This document shows positions 25,532 through 35,166 of a stretch of DNA of 57,711 bases, piece by piece. Made by a program: the position numbers and the translations under genes. Source of the DNA: Butyrivibrio sp. M55 (GTDB lineage: Bacteria > Bacillota > Clostridia > Lachnospirales > Lachnospiraceae); the NCBI RefSeq assembly GCF_900116865.1, contig NZ_FPCD01000020.1:1-57711 (forward strand). The letters are read 5' to 3'. The notes beneath the pieces are model-generated. The model worked only from the letters and a program-made list of their open reading frames with translations, made no database searches and had not been told where the DNA came from. How positions within the stretch are numbered: position 1 is the first letter of the stretch; each line of letters opens with the position of its first letter.

Positions 25532-28420
25532 CTTTATCTTTCTTTCGAGCTCTTTAGCTTTTAGTTTTTCGTTTATTGTCCGTTTTACATTTAGGTCTGT
25601 AGTGTAAAGAGCTTCTTCCTCAACTGATGTGTCGAGCTGAAACATAATTTTCGAACCGTTGCTTATAAATAATCCACAACCTCTTGTCTTAGCAAATGTC
25701 TCTGTAAGGATAATTTTATCTCTGTCTGTAAGTTCAAGTACTTCAGAAACAACTTTGAACTGGCTGGGTTTCAAGGAAAGGACTATCACAGATTCTGAGC
25801 ATGCTATGATTGCTTCACCGGCAGGGTTTTTAAACTCCTGTATATTCTGAGTAGCAAAGCAACACGCCCCACCATAACCTCTTATAAGCCTTGCTTCTTT
25901 CTGCATCTGTTGTGCTGCTGAAGGACTCTGCATAAGTCTCCAAGCCTCATCTGTTACACTTACTCCAAATGTGTTCATGTCTGCTCTTATAACTTCATTC
26001 ACAAATCCTTGGCAAAGATACATAATTGATGGTAAAAGATCTTCTCCAATATCTTCGGCCTCAACATCAAAGGCAATCACTTTTTTATCGATATCTATAT
26101 CTGTCTGACCATTGAAATTTGAGAATGTTCCCGAAACAAATGGATCAAGAAGCTCAGCGTATATCGAAAGTCTTGGATCTCCTTTAATCCTTTTCTGCCA
26201 ATCCTCAAACTGCGGTGATCGTCTTTTTCTTCCGGTTTCTTTATCCCTCCAAATTGAATTATCATCTTCTGTGATATTAAAGTCAGCATAAAGCTCTTTT
26301 AGAAGTGAGTTCATTCTGTTAAGATCTGCAACTGAAAGAGTAATGCTTGAATTGCCTTCTGAATCAGCTAGAAGTTTGAAGAATGAACAAAGATATGTAA
26401 TCTTTTTTACAAGAAGTGGTGTTTTATTATCTTTTTCTTTTTCCTCTTCATTATCTTTATCTACTTCTAAAATGCTACTCTTTTGAGGATATATCTCCAT
26501 AGGATTAAATGTAAACTTTGCCCCCGGAGCAACTTTTAAATATATTCCACCCCATTTTTCAACAGCTCCCTGATATTCATAACCTTTAGTAGGTAATATA
26601 AAGTATACCTTTACTCCATTTACAAGCCACCTAGCAGCTAGGGCAAGTGTCAAATATGTCTTTCCAGAACCCGGGGGACCGATGATGAGTATATTTCCAT
26701 TTTTAAACAGACCTGTATTAAAGTTATCGAAGGCAAATATCGTATTATTTTCAAGGTTTGGCCCCATAATAAGCCCTTTGGGATCTGATAAAGTGTAAGT
26801 AGTAAAACAGTAAAGATCCCTCAATGTCGATGTGAGCATATTCCTGCTGTTCCTTCTGAATATCTTATTTTGGAAATGGCAAAGAGGTCTTGTCATGTCG
26901 TAGAAATCTTCTGTGTCGTAAAAACTCTCTTCGCACTTAATTCCGTTTCCTGATAAGTGCTTAATGAAAAGTCCTTTTCCAGCAAGCAGCTTTTTAAGGT
27001 CAGGACCATAAAGTGTGAATACTGTGCAACAATCAAAAAGATCCTCTTTATATTTTCTCATACGGTCAATTATGTAATTGGAATTTGTAAGCTTATTGGC
27101 AAGTGAATTCTTTTGTCCTTCCCTATTTGTTTGTTTATATGATACGGACTGCCATGTTTTCTTTCTTTCGATTGCGTTGAGGGTTATATCGTAGTTAAGC
27201 TTGTGATAGAAAAAGTCTATATCAACATTAAAACCGACCATGATCTTTCTTGATCTTACCAAATTGAGCCAGTCGGGAATAACCGCGCCAGGATATCCAT
27301 TATCTTTAATAACAAGGTATGTGGTATAAAGACCATCTATAAGAGCTGTCTCAGGATGGTAGCTAAAAGCCATTCCTTTTGGAGAGAAGTAATCCGCCTT
27401 GTCTATTAACTGCTCAGAATATTCTATGCCACGTGAAGCACAAAACTTTCTATAGTCACTTTGTATCCTTATAACTCTGTTTACAATCGACTCAGTTTCA
27501 CTAGATTTCTTACAAAATAGCTTATACAGCGTCTCTATCGTATGAAGCGTTGGATTTTCAGATTCTGCTACTAGGTTTCCGTAAGTCTCAAGAATGCTTT
27601 TAATTGAATACCTCTGCACCATCATTGCCTGATATATTTCATTGATATCACTTGAGAATTGCCCATTAGTATTGCCCTCATATTTAAAAATGAAATAGTA
27701 TCTATAATTGATTGTATCTGTAGTACCGAGCTCCTGCACTTTTTCTATAAGCTGATCTCTGATATCTAATCTAGCTTCATCCATACAATCATCTGGGCAA
27801 ACTTCTCTAAGATGATTTATAAAAGTCTTTACGTTGGTCTTCTCCATAGTCATCTTGAAGTGTCCATCTATAGGACATTCTATGAATAAAGACTTAAAGT
27901 TTTCTATTATAGCAAGTTTGTTGGCTTCATCTCGCTGATAATAATTGATAGGAAATATCTCCATTATCATGTGATATTTATTATCATTTGTGATTATCAT
28001 ATTGCCTATAACATCTTTAATACCGGTCTTTGTCTGAGTAAATCCACTTGCGTCAATCTGTGAAAAAAACTTTACTTTCCCTTTTCTCTTAGGCGGTATC
28101 GTATTGATTTTCTCGGTGCTTTTAAGATCCTCTTTAAGCGTTTCCGGACTTTCTACTTTTGCGTTTATTGGCTCAGGTTCAGCTATTTGCTCTGTTTTGG
28201 TCAAAACTCTAATCTTATATTCTTCCTGCTTTTTTGCTTTTTTTTCATTAACCGAGATTATCTGCGATGTTTCTGATAAATTGTTTTGTGAATCTTGCAA
28301 GCTGTTTACTGATAGTGTCTTCAGTTTCATCGGATGCTGCAAGGTTCTTGTCGTCCCAGAAATCTCTGATCTTTCTATATGCTTCACTTGTTTGCTTAAA
28401 CTTACTGTTTTTAATTTCAT
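25511..28420 (-). CDS. VirB4-type type IV secretion ATPase
   Basis: A 969-residue protein. The N-terminal 130 residues are polar and probably disordered. The core carries Walker A IGPPGSGKTY at about residue 585, then FILPTKGYEYQG, and a Walker-B-like SVTDEAWRLMQ followed by CFATQNIQEF, the pattern of VirB4/TrbE ATPases. It energises channel assembly and substrate transfer. The annotated start has AGGGAG eight bases upstream but overlaps the PrgI-like gene by 173 bases; a second MKLKT occurs at residue 31. Either the overlap is real or translation starts later. Confidence 0.85.
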   Translation of the reverse strand: MKLKTVSLSKQVKHIERSEISGTTRTLQHPMKLKTLSVNSLQDSQNNLSETSQIISVNEKKAKKQEEYKIRVLTKTEQIAEPEPINAKVESPETLKEDLKSTEKINTIPPKRKGKVKFFSQIDASGFTQTKTGIKDVIGNMIITNDNKYHMIMEIFPINYYQRDEANKLAIIENFKSLFIECPIDGHFKMTMEKTNVKTFINHLREVCPDDCMDEARLDIRDQLIEKVQELGTTDTINYRYYFIFKYEGNTNGQFSSDINEIYQAMMVQRYSIKSILETYGNLVAESENPTLHTIETLYKLFCKKSSETESIVNRVIRIQSDYRKFCASRGIEYSEQLIDKADYFSPKGMAFSYHPETALIDGLYTTYLVIKDNGYPGAVIPDWLNLVRSRKIMVGFNVDIDFFYHKLNYDITLNAIERKKTWQSVSYKQTNREGQKNSLANKLTNSNYIIDRMRKYKEDLFDCCTVFTLYGPDLKKLLAGKGLFIKHLSGNGIKCEESFYDTEDFYDMTRPLCHFQNKIFRRNSRNMLTSTLRDLYCFTTYTLSDPKGLIMGPNLENNTIFAFDNFNTGLFKNGNILIIGPPGSGKTYLTLALAARWLVNGVKVYFILPTKGYEYQGAVEKWGGIYLKVAPGAKFTFNPMEIYPQKSSILEVDKDNEEEKEKDNKTPLLVKKITYLCSFFKLLADSEGNSSITLSVADLNRMNSLLKELYADFNITEDDNSIWRDKETGRKRRSPQFEDWQKRIKGDPRLSIYAELLDPFVSGTFSNFNGQTDIDIDKKVIAFDVEAEDIGEDLLPSIMYLCQGFVNEVIRADMNTFGVSVTDEAWRLMQSPSAAQQMQKEARLIRGYGGACCFATQNIQEFKNPAGEAIIACSESVIVLSLKPSQFKVVSEVLELTDRDKIILTETFAKTRGCGLFISNGSKIMFQLDTSVEEEALYTTDLNVKRTINEKLKAKELERKIKMSRTNR

Positions 28421-28724
28421 CGTTCACGCTCCCTAATCGTAATCCTCTTCTTATTACAAGATGCCGTATCCATAGCATGATGACCTGACATATAGATTTA
28501 TTTCGTATGCCTATAAGGTTGAATATAATCGCCAATCCGCAAAAGACCAAAGTAAAGATTATCTTTGCTTTAATAATGAATGGAAGCGCCCAAATAATTG
28601 CTCCGATGACTCCTGCGGTAGCGCTTGCTTCGATAATGTTTCTTATGAAAAATGGCCCGATTTTTTTTTGCATGGACCTATTGTTTGGTACAAAATCCTG
28701 AATCTGATTAACTTGATTTGCCAT
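28248..28724 (-). CDS. PrgI/VirB3-like membrane protein
   Basis: A 158-residue protein with two adjacent transmembrane helices (about 37-53 and 56-72) near the N-terminus and a polar C-terminal tail. A small two-helix protein directly upstream of virB4 is the usual position and topology of VirB3/PrgI-like components of Gram-positive type IV systems. It starts 15 bases after the VirB8-like gene. Its last 57 codons overlap the start of virB4 in another frame. Confidence 0.65.
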   Translation of the reverse strand: MANQVNQIQDFVPNNRSMQKKIGPFFIRNIIEASATAGVIGAIIWALPFIIKAKIIFTLVFCGLAIIFNLIGIRNKSICQVIMLWIRHLVIRRGLRLGSVNDEIKNSKFKQTSEAYRKIRDFWDDKNLAASDETEDTISKQLARFTKQFIRNIADNLG

Positions 28725-28739
28725 AATAGCTGGTCTCCT

Positions 28740-29528
28740 TTATAAGATATCTAGGAATTTGCAGTCATAATAATCAAATATCTGCATTTTCTCTGCTTTA
28801 TGTGAATCCATAGAATTGAGGATCTCCATCTCATAGACAAAGGTATTATCTTCTCCAACTTTAAGTGTCGTTGGGAAATATTTGCTAACCTTTTCGATAT
28901 CCTTGCAAGACCATATATAAACTGTAAGGATTCCTCTAACGTACATTGGCATTCCGTTCTGATAAATCATGAACTTGCTCGTCTTATAGTCGGCTGTCAT
29001 CTGAAGTTCTACATCAGAAAAATCTGCGATCATTTCTGAAAGAACAACATCCTGATCTGTATCGTCGTCATATACGACATCTCTGAACATAGATGAAAGA
29101 GTGTTGTAATAGGTGTCATAATCTGTCCTAACTTTCCTATAATCAAATGAGAATAATTCTGTCCCAATCGCATCTGCCCTATCGCTGATAGCCCGCATCT
29201 TATAATCGCCAAGTTCTTCATAAAGCTTTTTATTATTTGTGTAACCTTCAGATTCAGACGGATAAGCATATTCAAAAAGCCTATTGTCTACTTCTTCTGA
29301 ACCATCAAAAGCTGTCTCTCCAATATAGTTTGGCTTATTGGTCTCGGATTCAGGCTCGGTACTACCTGAAGACTGTTCTTTTGTTTCGTTTGCAAATTTA
29401 TGGTTGTAAAGATAGTAACCACCTGAACCACCAGCGATAAAACTGACAGCAAGTGCGATTGCTACTACTGTTTTATTGAATGGACTTTTCTTCTTTATGT
29501 TGCTTTTAAATGTGTATATTTTACTCAT
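28740..29528 (-). CDS. Bitopic membrane protein, possible VirB8-like component
   Basis: A 262-residue protein with one transmembrane helix (about 20-42), an acidic linker and a 200-residue extracellular domain. Topology and position before the PrgI/VirB4 genes suggest a VirB8/TcpC-like bridging protein. No sequence motif proves this. It is the first gene after a boxed promoter at 29549-29580, so it heads a transcript that includes virB3-like and virB4. Confidence 0.5.
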   Translation of the reverse strand: MSKIYTFKSNIKKKSPFNKTVVAIALAVSFIAGGSGGYYLYNHKFANETKEQSSGSTEPESETNKPNYIGETAFDGSEEVDNRLFEYAYPSESEGYTNNKKLYEELGDYKMRAISDRADAIGTELFSFDYRKVRTDYDTYYNTLSSMFRDVVYDDDTDQDVVLSEMIADFSDVELQMTADYKTSKFMIYQNGMPMYVRGILTVYIWSCKDIEKVSKYFPTTLKVGEDNTFVYEMEILNSMDSHKAEKMQIFDYYDCKFLDIL

Positions 29529-29548
29529 AAATCCCTCCTGTTTACCCT

Positions 29549-29580
29549 TCTAATATTACACCTTTTGTGTATTTTATGCA
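29549..29580 (-). promoter_or_regulatory. Promoter with perfect TACAC-N5-GTGTA box
   Basis: On the - strand TTGCAT, a 17-base spacer and TAATAT. The spacer holds TACAC-AAAAG-GTGTA (29557-29571), whose last two bases are the first two of the -10. It drives the VirB8-like, PrgI-like and virB4 genes. Confidence 0.7.
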
Positions 29581-29581
29581 A

Positions 29582-29609
29582 ATAAAAAGCCCATAAAAAC
29601 GTTATGGGC
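29582..29609 (-). terminator. Terminator between two type IV secretion transcripts
   Basis: GCCCATAA and TTATGGGC arms with a CGTTTTT loop region, followed by TTTTT on the - strand, about 20 bases after the stop of the gene at 29630. The boxed promoter for the next operon follows immediately. Confidence 0.75.
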
Positions 29610-29629
29610 CCAAATATCGATATCCAAAA

Positions 29630-30256
29630 TCATCTGCACGTATCGTCGTCCACATCTAGTGTTATCTCTGTGCTTAGTGAAGTAGCTGCCTCTCTATAAT
29701 TTTCTTCTAATCCCTTTATATAAGACTCAGTTTCTTTTTGATAATCATCCCTGCTACTTGCGACTACAACATCTCCTTTTAAGAGAACAAAGGAAAATGC
29801 GTCGATAGTATTATACGATTCTATGTACAATGTTATATCGTCATATCCATCTACACTTGCAGTAAAATGAGACACACTTCCTTCAGAACCTGCACTCTCA
29901 GGTATTATTATTATCCGCTCTGAAGGATAACCCGAATTATTTAGAAAATTTGTCAGCGCTTCCGTAAAAAGTATGTGATTTCTTGTGCTCATCATATCTT
30001 TTGACATTAATACATCCTGGTCATCGATATATCCTGTTATCTGCCCTCTTTCATTTTCAAGTAGCCTGTCGCCTTCATAAAATTCATCAGGTACAGATGC
30101 TTCCATTGAACCTTGTACGGAAATATTGATATCGGATTCCTCTCCTGCAACTTCTTCATCTTTGCCTGAAAGAACCGTATATATGGAAAAGCCTAACACT
30201 ACTACCACTCCTGCAATGGTCACTATAATGGCTGTTCTGACTTCTTTCTTCATCAA
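29630..30256 (-). CDS. Bitopic membrane protein of the type IV secretion operon
   Basis: A 208-residue protein with one N-terminal transmembrane helix (about 9-29) and an acidic extracellular domain. It follows the permuted NlpC/P60 gene by eight bases and is the last gene before a terminator. No family is recognised. It may belong to the extracellular part of the channel or be an assembly factor. Confidence 0.55.
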   Translation of the reverse strand: MMKKEVRTAIIVTIAGVVVVLGFSIYTVLSGKDEEVAGEESDINISVQGSMEASVPDEFYEGDRLLENERGQITGYIDDQDVLMSKDMMSTRNHILFTEALTNFLNNSGYPSERIIIIPESAGSEGSVSHFTASVDGYDDITLYIESYNTIDAFSFVLLKGDVVVASSRDDYQKETESYIKGLEENYREAATSLSTEITLDVDDDTCR

Positions 30257-30264
30257 AGTACTCC

Positions 30265-32202
30265 TTATTTACTTCTTGGATATGATATCGCTATAAGATT
30301 TCCGGCATTTTCATTGTATTTGCATATGTCGGCTGCAACTGGCGCATATCCACCAAATTCTATACCTATACTACGATATACGGCTGACACAAATGAAGAA
30401 CAGTCATAATATCCCTCTGAAGTTCTATTTTCTTGTGAATATTCCTTTCCACACTGGGATAATGCAAAATCAAGTAGCTGCTGTCTTGCTCCATCATCAT
30501 CATCTGATAGTGGACGGCATATAGAAACAATACGCTTAGGATTAAGACCTGAATATACGCTTCTATACACAACAACTCCCTTTCCGCTTGAAGCGTCTAC
30601 CATCATATCATTGCCCGCATATATAGCTACGTGCGTTATATTCTTGTGTCTGCCGTTATAACCAGTTGAATAGAACATGATATCACCAACTTTGAGCTCT
30701 TCATCGGGATTTATGTCTCCTATAATTATTCTCTCAAATTCCCGCAAAAGTGCTCCGCTGTAAACATATTCCGATTCGTCAAAGCCATAATCCCATTCAG
30801 TTCTTTTATACGGCCCAAATTCATAATAATCAGCATAACATCTTAAATTTTCTTCCGATTCATCTAGTAGATTTATATTTATCATATTGTCTACTTGTAA
30901 ATTAAAGTCAAAAGCATCAACTTCAATAAATCTATATAACGATTTAAGATCGTAATGCCTTAAGGTTACTTTGCCATATAAAACCATTACCGTTGTGGTA
31001 TCTATGACATGTCCTTCAAGATCATAGTGTTCTATTGTCTTTTCTGCCCAGTCCGGTTCAACCTTCATCCTATATAGAAGCTGTAATTTCCACGGCTTTA
31101 AGACAGGATTAAAGAGTTTCTTAAATTCCTTATAGGTAAGATTCTCTGAATTAAGTTCTTTTTTTTGCTGAATTACTTCAATTATCTCTGCGTAGTTCAC
31201 ATCATCGTAAAAGTGTTCTTCCTCATTTTCAAATGATGACATCGTCAGTTCGTAATCATACCCTTCTTTACTGATTATCCAGGGAAGCTCAGATTTTTTT
31301 GCGATATCAAGGGCTCTTTCAAAACCTTTATTAATATATTTCTTTGCTCTGTCACACCCTTCAGTAAATTCTTTCTCACTATCATATTCACCGATCTCAT
31401 CCTCTTCATTATCAAACATATTGAAGAACCAGTTAAACCCCCAGTCAGTATCCTTGATATCGAACTTATCAGAGTATTGCCCCTCAGCATAGTTTTCATC
31501 CATTGAGCCAAACGTTGTTTTATAAGTGTAATTCATATTTCCATTAAACATCACTAATAAAAGTATGATCCACATTATCCAGCCAAAACCGCTTTTCCGT
31601 GTTTCGCCTGTGATTATCTTTCCCCATGAAGTAGCAACTTTACACGTTGCTTTTGCCGCCTCATATATCGCTACTGCAACAGCTCCTACACCGGTTGAAG
31701 ATGCTCCTGCTTCAACTCCAGCGGTAGTTACTCCTTCTGCTGCTCCTGCGGCTGCGGCTTCAGCCCCTGCGCTTGCGGCGGCTTCCGCTCCTTTTTCAGC
31801 CCCTCTTTCGGCTACCTGCACTGCAACATCTTTTGCAGCCCCTTCAGCCATGCCTTCTGCTGTTTCTGTTGCAATACCACCTATTTCAGATGCCTCAGCA
31901 GATGTTTCTTGTGCTTGCGCCGCATTCTCGGTTAAACGATCTACGTTCCTTTCGCTATTCCTTATAGCAGAATAATCTACTTCAGGCGTATTTTCACTAC
32001 CTGATAAAAGTTCTGATTGTCCTGGAGAAATATCTTCTATTTTTGGAGACTGTACATCTTGAGAGCTTGCGTCACTCTTAGGACCTGTATGATCTTTAAA
32101 TTTTTCATACAAGTCCTTCGCATCATCTATTAGTTGCCCAGTGTCTATTTCAGAGCCTTGCTCTTGTTGATTTTCTTCATCGTAATCGTAATAATTTGCC
32201 AT
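30265..32202 (-). CDS. Membrane protein with circularly permuted NlpC/P60-like peptidase
   Basis: A 645-residue protein. After an Ala-rich region (about 75-185) comes a transmembrane helix (about 205-222), then a long extracellular part. The C-terminus has NlpC/P60 motifs in reversed order: the His segment (LKVGDIMFY ... THVAIYAG, His about 524) comes before the Cys segment (GYYDCSSFVSAVY, Cys about 601). Ordinary NlpC/P60 enzymes have Cys first. It may open peptidoglycan for the transfer channel. It is cotranscribed with the VirB6-like gene, nine bases apart. Confidence 0.65.
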   Translation of the reverse strand: MANYYDYDEENQQEQGSEIDTGQLIDDAKDLYEKFKDHTGPKSDASSQDVQSPKIEDISPGQSELLSGSENTPEVDYSAIRNSERNVDRLTENAAQAQETSAEASEIGGIATETAEGMAEGAAKDVAVQVAERGAEKGAEAAASAGAEAAAAGAAEGVTTAGVEAGASSTGVGAVAVAIYEAAKATCKVATSWGKIITGETRKSGFGWIMWIILLLVMFNGNMNYTYKTTFGSMDENYAEGQYSDKFDIKDTDWGFNWFFNMFDNEEDEIGEYDSEKEFTEGCDRAKKYINKGFERALDIAKKSELPWIISKEGYDYELTMSSFENEEEHFYDDVNYAEIIEVIQQKKELNSENLTYKEFKKLFNPVLKPWKLQLLYRMKVEPDWAEKTIEHYDLEGHVIDTTTVMVLYGKVTLRHYDLKSLYRFIEVDAFDFNLQVDNMININLLDESEENLRCYADYYEFGPYKRTEWDYGFDESEYVYSGALLREFERIIIGDINPDEELKVGDIMFYSTGYNGRHKNITHVAIYAGNDMMVDASSGKGVVVYRSVYSGLNPKRIVSICRPLSDDDDGARQQLLDFALSQCGKEYSQENRTSEGYYDCSSFVSAVYRSIGIEFGGYAPVAADICKYNENAGNLIAISYPRSK

Positions 32203-32211
32203 TCGTTTTCT

Positions 32212-34587
32212 TTACCCTTTTTGCTTCTTAAATTTATCGTATACGGTAGAGAACTTACGAGTATTTAATTTCTTTTCGCTTCTGTCATAGTTAGTTATTA
32301 CATTTACATATTTTTCAATACTATTTTTATTTCTTTCATTCCATTCTTTGTTTGCTTTATCCTGAGCTTCATTTCCCGTATTAGTGTTCCTTGTTAGTAC
32401 TTTCTCAGGCGTAATGTCATATACTTTATAGAATCCTGCCGCTTCGTCATTATATCCACCGATATCACCAATATATCTACCTACAGGAGGCTTAAAATCG
32501 TTTCCAGTATATGCCATGTTATAGCATGCCCTGTCATGATATGTTCCTTCTGAATCTTTTCCGATAATATGAACAACTGCATCTGACATATTATCAAATT
32601 TGCCTGGTTCTATGATAAATCTTACGCCTTCAAGATCTCTAAATTCTGGCAACTGCTCGAACTGACCATCAGTATTATCAAAAGCATTTCCGTTATCATA
32701 AACCATACCGTCTTTGTATGACCTCGCCATAAGATCACCATCTCCATCATACAAAGATGCACTTCCATCTGAATTTATTGTTATGTGATCAAGATTGTCT
32801 CTAATATCCTGGTCTTCAATTCCATTAATATCTACGCCACTCAGGATGCTTGCTCTTTCAAAGTCTTTTTCACCATCAACGCCGATGACTGTTCCAGCCA
32901 TCTCAACACCATTAGAATGAATATCAAATACTTCACCCTTAAGATCCGGTGTCTGCCCTGTCAGACTTCCAACAACATTACCCTTTGAACCACCGATTGT
33001 GACCGCAGCTTTATTACCATTCTCATCAACATAAATGCCACTCTGCGTACCATCCTGATTGAAACTGATATTCTTAAGTTTAGGAGTTTTCGGACCGTAC
33101 ATGTTATCGAGAAGTGTCTGCTTTGTTGCAGGTGCCATCGAGCTAAGAGCTCTTGCGTCTGTACCACCAGCAAATGCCATCTTAGCCATTGAAGCGTCCA
33201 TCATTTCAGGCGTAAGTTTAGATATTGTATCTTGCATCGTACCAAGTTTCTTAGCACTCTGCAAAAGTCCTCCTGTACCACCGATAGATATTTCGCCAGA
33301 AGAAAGAGTCTTTAAAGGATGTGATGCATCTTTTAGCTTTTTTCCAATTTGTACCATCCCAGGATTCAATCCGTTAACTCCTGCTCTGACAAGCGCACCG
33401 CCTGCGGCATCCGTTCCTGCCTGCCCGTATCTAAGAAGTCCTCCAAACTGGCGAAGAGATGAACCGATTGAATCAAATACATTGCCACCGGTAACTGCAA
33501 CGGAAAGTCCCATAGTAAACATATACCTGTCAACTCTCTGTGCCGCGCGCAAGTATGCATACATGAATATCCAACCCGTCAGAGAGTTATCTTCTAAAAG
33601 TCCACCTTCCGTTATCATTTTTAATACCCCTATCATGAACACTGCATTCATAAGAAGTAAAAATAGCTGTGATACAAACATCTGAAGGTATTTGCCAAAG
33701 ATACTTCTTGATACTTTAGATGGAATTGTCCCCGCTGCTACTGGCATAAACACAGCAAGAAGGCAAGACACAATGTATCTTTCTGCTATTTCCACCATGA
33801 AATTAAGTACCTCTTTGGCGAATATTAAGCCTATAATAAGATTAAAAATCGCAATGATGGGCTTATACTTTTGCTCAACCATCATGGAACCAAATCTTAC
33901 TAAAGCTTGCCCTATATTTTCACTTGATTTTACATCACTAAGACTCGTGCCCCAAAATACGGATGAAAGAGTAACTGGATAAAGCACAAAGTACAGCACT
34001 GTCCATGCATCGAGACCATTTAAGTGCTCTGGTGCTTTCATCTGTTCCCATAAAAGCATTGTTATGTCAAAGAAAAAATTAGCAAATTGTTCTGATATGA
34101 AAATTATAGAGAGCGCTAAAAAAAGTCCACCAACAAGCTGAAGTGGTGTTTCTTTTACATCTGCTATTTTTAAGGCTCCCAGCGCAATCATCCAAAACAT
34201 AAATATAGTGATAAGGATTGCAATAATAGTTCCTAATACCCTAAATACAGCATACGCATTCCAATCAGTAGCTGTCATTTCAAAGAATGTGGTAATATCA
34301 GGTGCAAACTTCTCAAAGAACGTCTGAGAGGTTGCAGATGTCAAGTACTGATATTGCTTGTCCACCCATGCTACCATTCCATTCATTGATTTTGTTGTCA
34401 CTGCATTTTCCAGGCCATCACAAATTGCTCCTATAGTGATCTTTGTCAAAAGCCCTGGGAAAATAAACGCACTCGATTCAACCTTTTGATTTTGGGTATT
34501 TATCATTCCAATCATTAACGAAGCCGCAATTAGTAATGCTGCAATTGCCGAACGCCTTAATTCTTTACTCTTTCTAAATATTTCCAT
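32212..34587 (-). CDS. VirB6/TrbL-like polytopic channel protein
   Basis: A 791-residue protein. An N-terminal hydrophobic segment and about six further transmembrane helices fall within residues 1-380 (for example VLGTIIAILITIFMFWMIAL, ATLTLGGL-type repeats and ISVSQLFLLLMNAVFMIGV-like stretches). A 400-residue polar tail follows. This large membrane domain plus long hydrophilic C-terminus is the VirB6/TrbL pattern in Gram-positive conjugation systems, where it forms the inner-membrane pore. The position between the pilin-like pair and the hydrolase fits. Confidence 0.65.
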   Translation of the reverse strand: MEIFRKSKELRRSAIAALLIAASLMIGMINTQNQKVESSAFIFPGLLTKITIGAICDGLENAVTTKSMNGMVAWVDKQYQYLTSATSQTFFEKFAPDITTFFEMTATDWNAYAVFRVLGTIIAILITIFMFWMIALGALKIADVKETPLQLVGGLFLALSIIFISEQFANFFFDITMLLWEQMKAPEHLNGLDAWTVLYFVLYPVTLSSVFWGTSLSDVKSSENIGQALVRFGSMMVEQKYKPIIAIFNLIIGLIFAKEVLNFMVEIAERYIVSCLLAVFMPVAAGTIPSKVSRSIFGKYLQMFVSQLFLLLMNAVFMIGVLKMITEGGLLEDNSLTGWIFMYAYLRAAQRVDRYMFTMGLSVAVTGGNVFDSIGSSLRQFGGLLRYGQAGTDAAGGALVRAGVNGLNPGMVQIGKKLKDASHPLKTLSSGEISIGGTGGLLQSAKKLGTMQDTISKLTPEMMDASMAKMAFAGGTDARALSSMAPATKQTLLDNMYGPKTPKLKNISFNQDGTQSGIYVDENGNKAAVTIGGSKGNVVGSLTGQTPDLKGEVFDIHSNGVEMAGTVIGVDGEKDFERASILSGVDINGIEDQDIRDNLDHITINSDGSASLYDGDGDLMARSYKDGMVYDNGNAFDNTDGQFEQLPEFRDLEGVRFIIEPGKFDNMSDAVVHIIGKDSEGTYHDRACYNMAYTGNDFKPPVGRYIGDIGGYNDEAAGFYKVYDITPEKVLTRNTNTGNEAQDKANKEWNERNKNSIEKYVNVITNYDRSEKKLNTRKFSTVYDKFKKQKG

Positions 34588-34596
34588 ATATTCTCC

Positions 34597-35109
34597 TTAT
34601 AACGCTCCTGCCATCCATAATCCTAAATGTATTATTGGTGAAAGCAGATTCATCACGATAATTGATGAAATAAGAATTTCCAGTGCCCTTTTCGCTATTT
34701 TGGTTTTTTGTTCATCCATAGCTGCAATTCCTAAAAACGTAAATAGCACTGCAAGGATTATAGTTGCAAAGATTGTATAGCTGTTAACAGCCTGTATAAT
34801 ATATCCTTTTATCTTTATAGGAATTATTTCATTAGGAATCTTGCTAAGCCAATAACTTTGAGAAAAGACGCTGTTACTTAAGGGCGGAGCACTAGGTGCA
34901 TCTGAGATTACTTCATTGGGCACCTTGTTTTCTATTATAGTAGTGCTCTTTTCGCTGCCAGATATTTTTGTATTATCGTCTGGATAGTTTATCGATTGCC
35001 CCGGTATTTTTGAATGCCCCTTTTTTTCTGAAGCATATGATGGAATTTTAAATAAAGCGATTCCAATAAGCAAAAAGAGTAATAAAATAAGTGAATGTGT
35101 TTTTTTCAT
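34597..35109 (-). CDS. Small exported membrane protein of the type IV secretion locus
   Basis: A 170-residue protein with a signal peptide (LILLLFLLIGIALFKIPSYASE), a Ser/Pro-rich extracellular stretch, and two C-terminal transmembrane helices (about 112-130 and 147-165). It resembles a VirB2-like protein with an extra domain. It follows the VirB2-like gene but is separated from it by a terminator, so it is probably made in smaller amounts. Confidence 0.5.
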   Translation of the reverse strand: MKKTHSLILLLFLLIGIALFKIPSYASEKKGHSKIPGQSINYPDDNTKISGSEKSTTIIENKVPNEVISDAPSAPPLSNSVFSQSYWLSKIPNEIIPIKIKGYIIQAVNSYTIFATIILAVLFTFLGIAAMDEQKTKIAKRALEILISSIIVMNLLSPIIHLGLWMAGAL

Positions 35110-35120
35110 ATGTTTTACTC

Positions 35121-35148
35121 CAAAAAAAGGGAGCTAAAAGCTCCCTTC
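35121..35148 (-). terminator. Partial terminator after the VirB2-like gene
   Basis: On the - strand AAGGGAGC-TTTTA-GCTCCCTT is followed by TTTTT. It lies about 20 bases after the pilin-like stop and before the rest of the secretion operon. It probably lets the first gene be expressed at a higher level than the others. Confidence 0.75.
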
Positions 35149-35166
35149 GATTCTGACGTTGCTTGG

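Noticed and set aside
31565..31975. 136-codon + strand frame rich in Ala, Pro and Ser
   Set aside because: Mirror of the Ala-rich segment of the permuted NlpC/P60 gene on the other strand.
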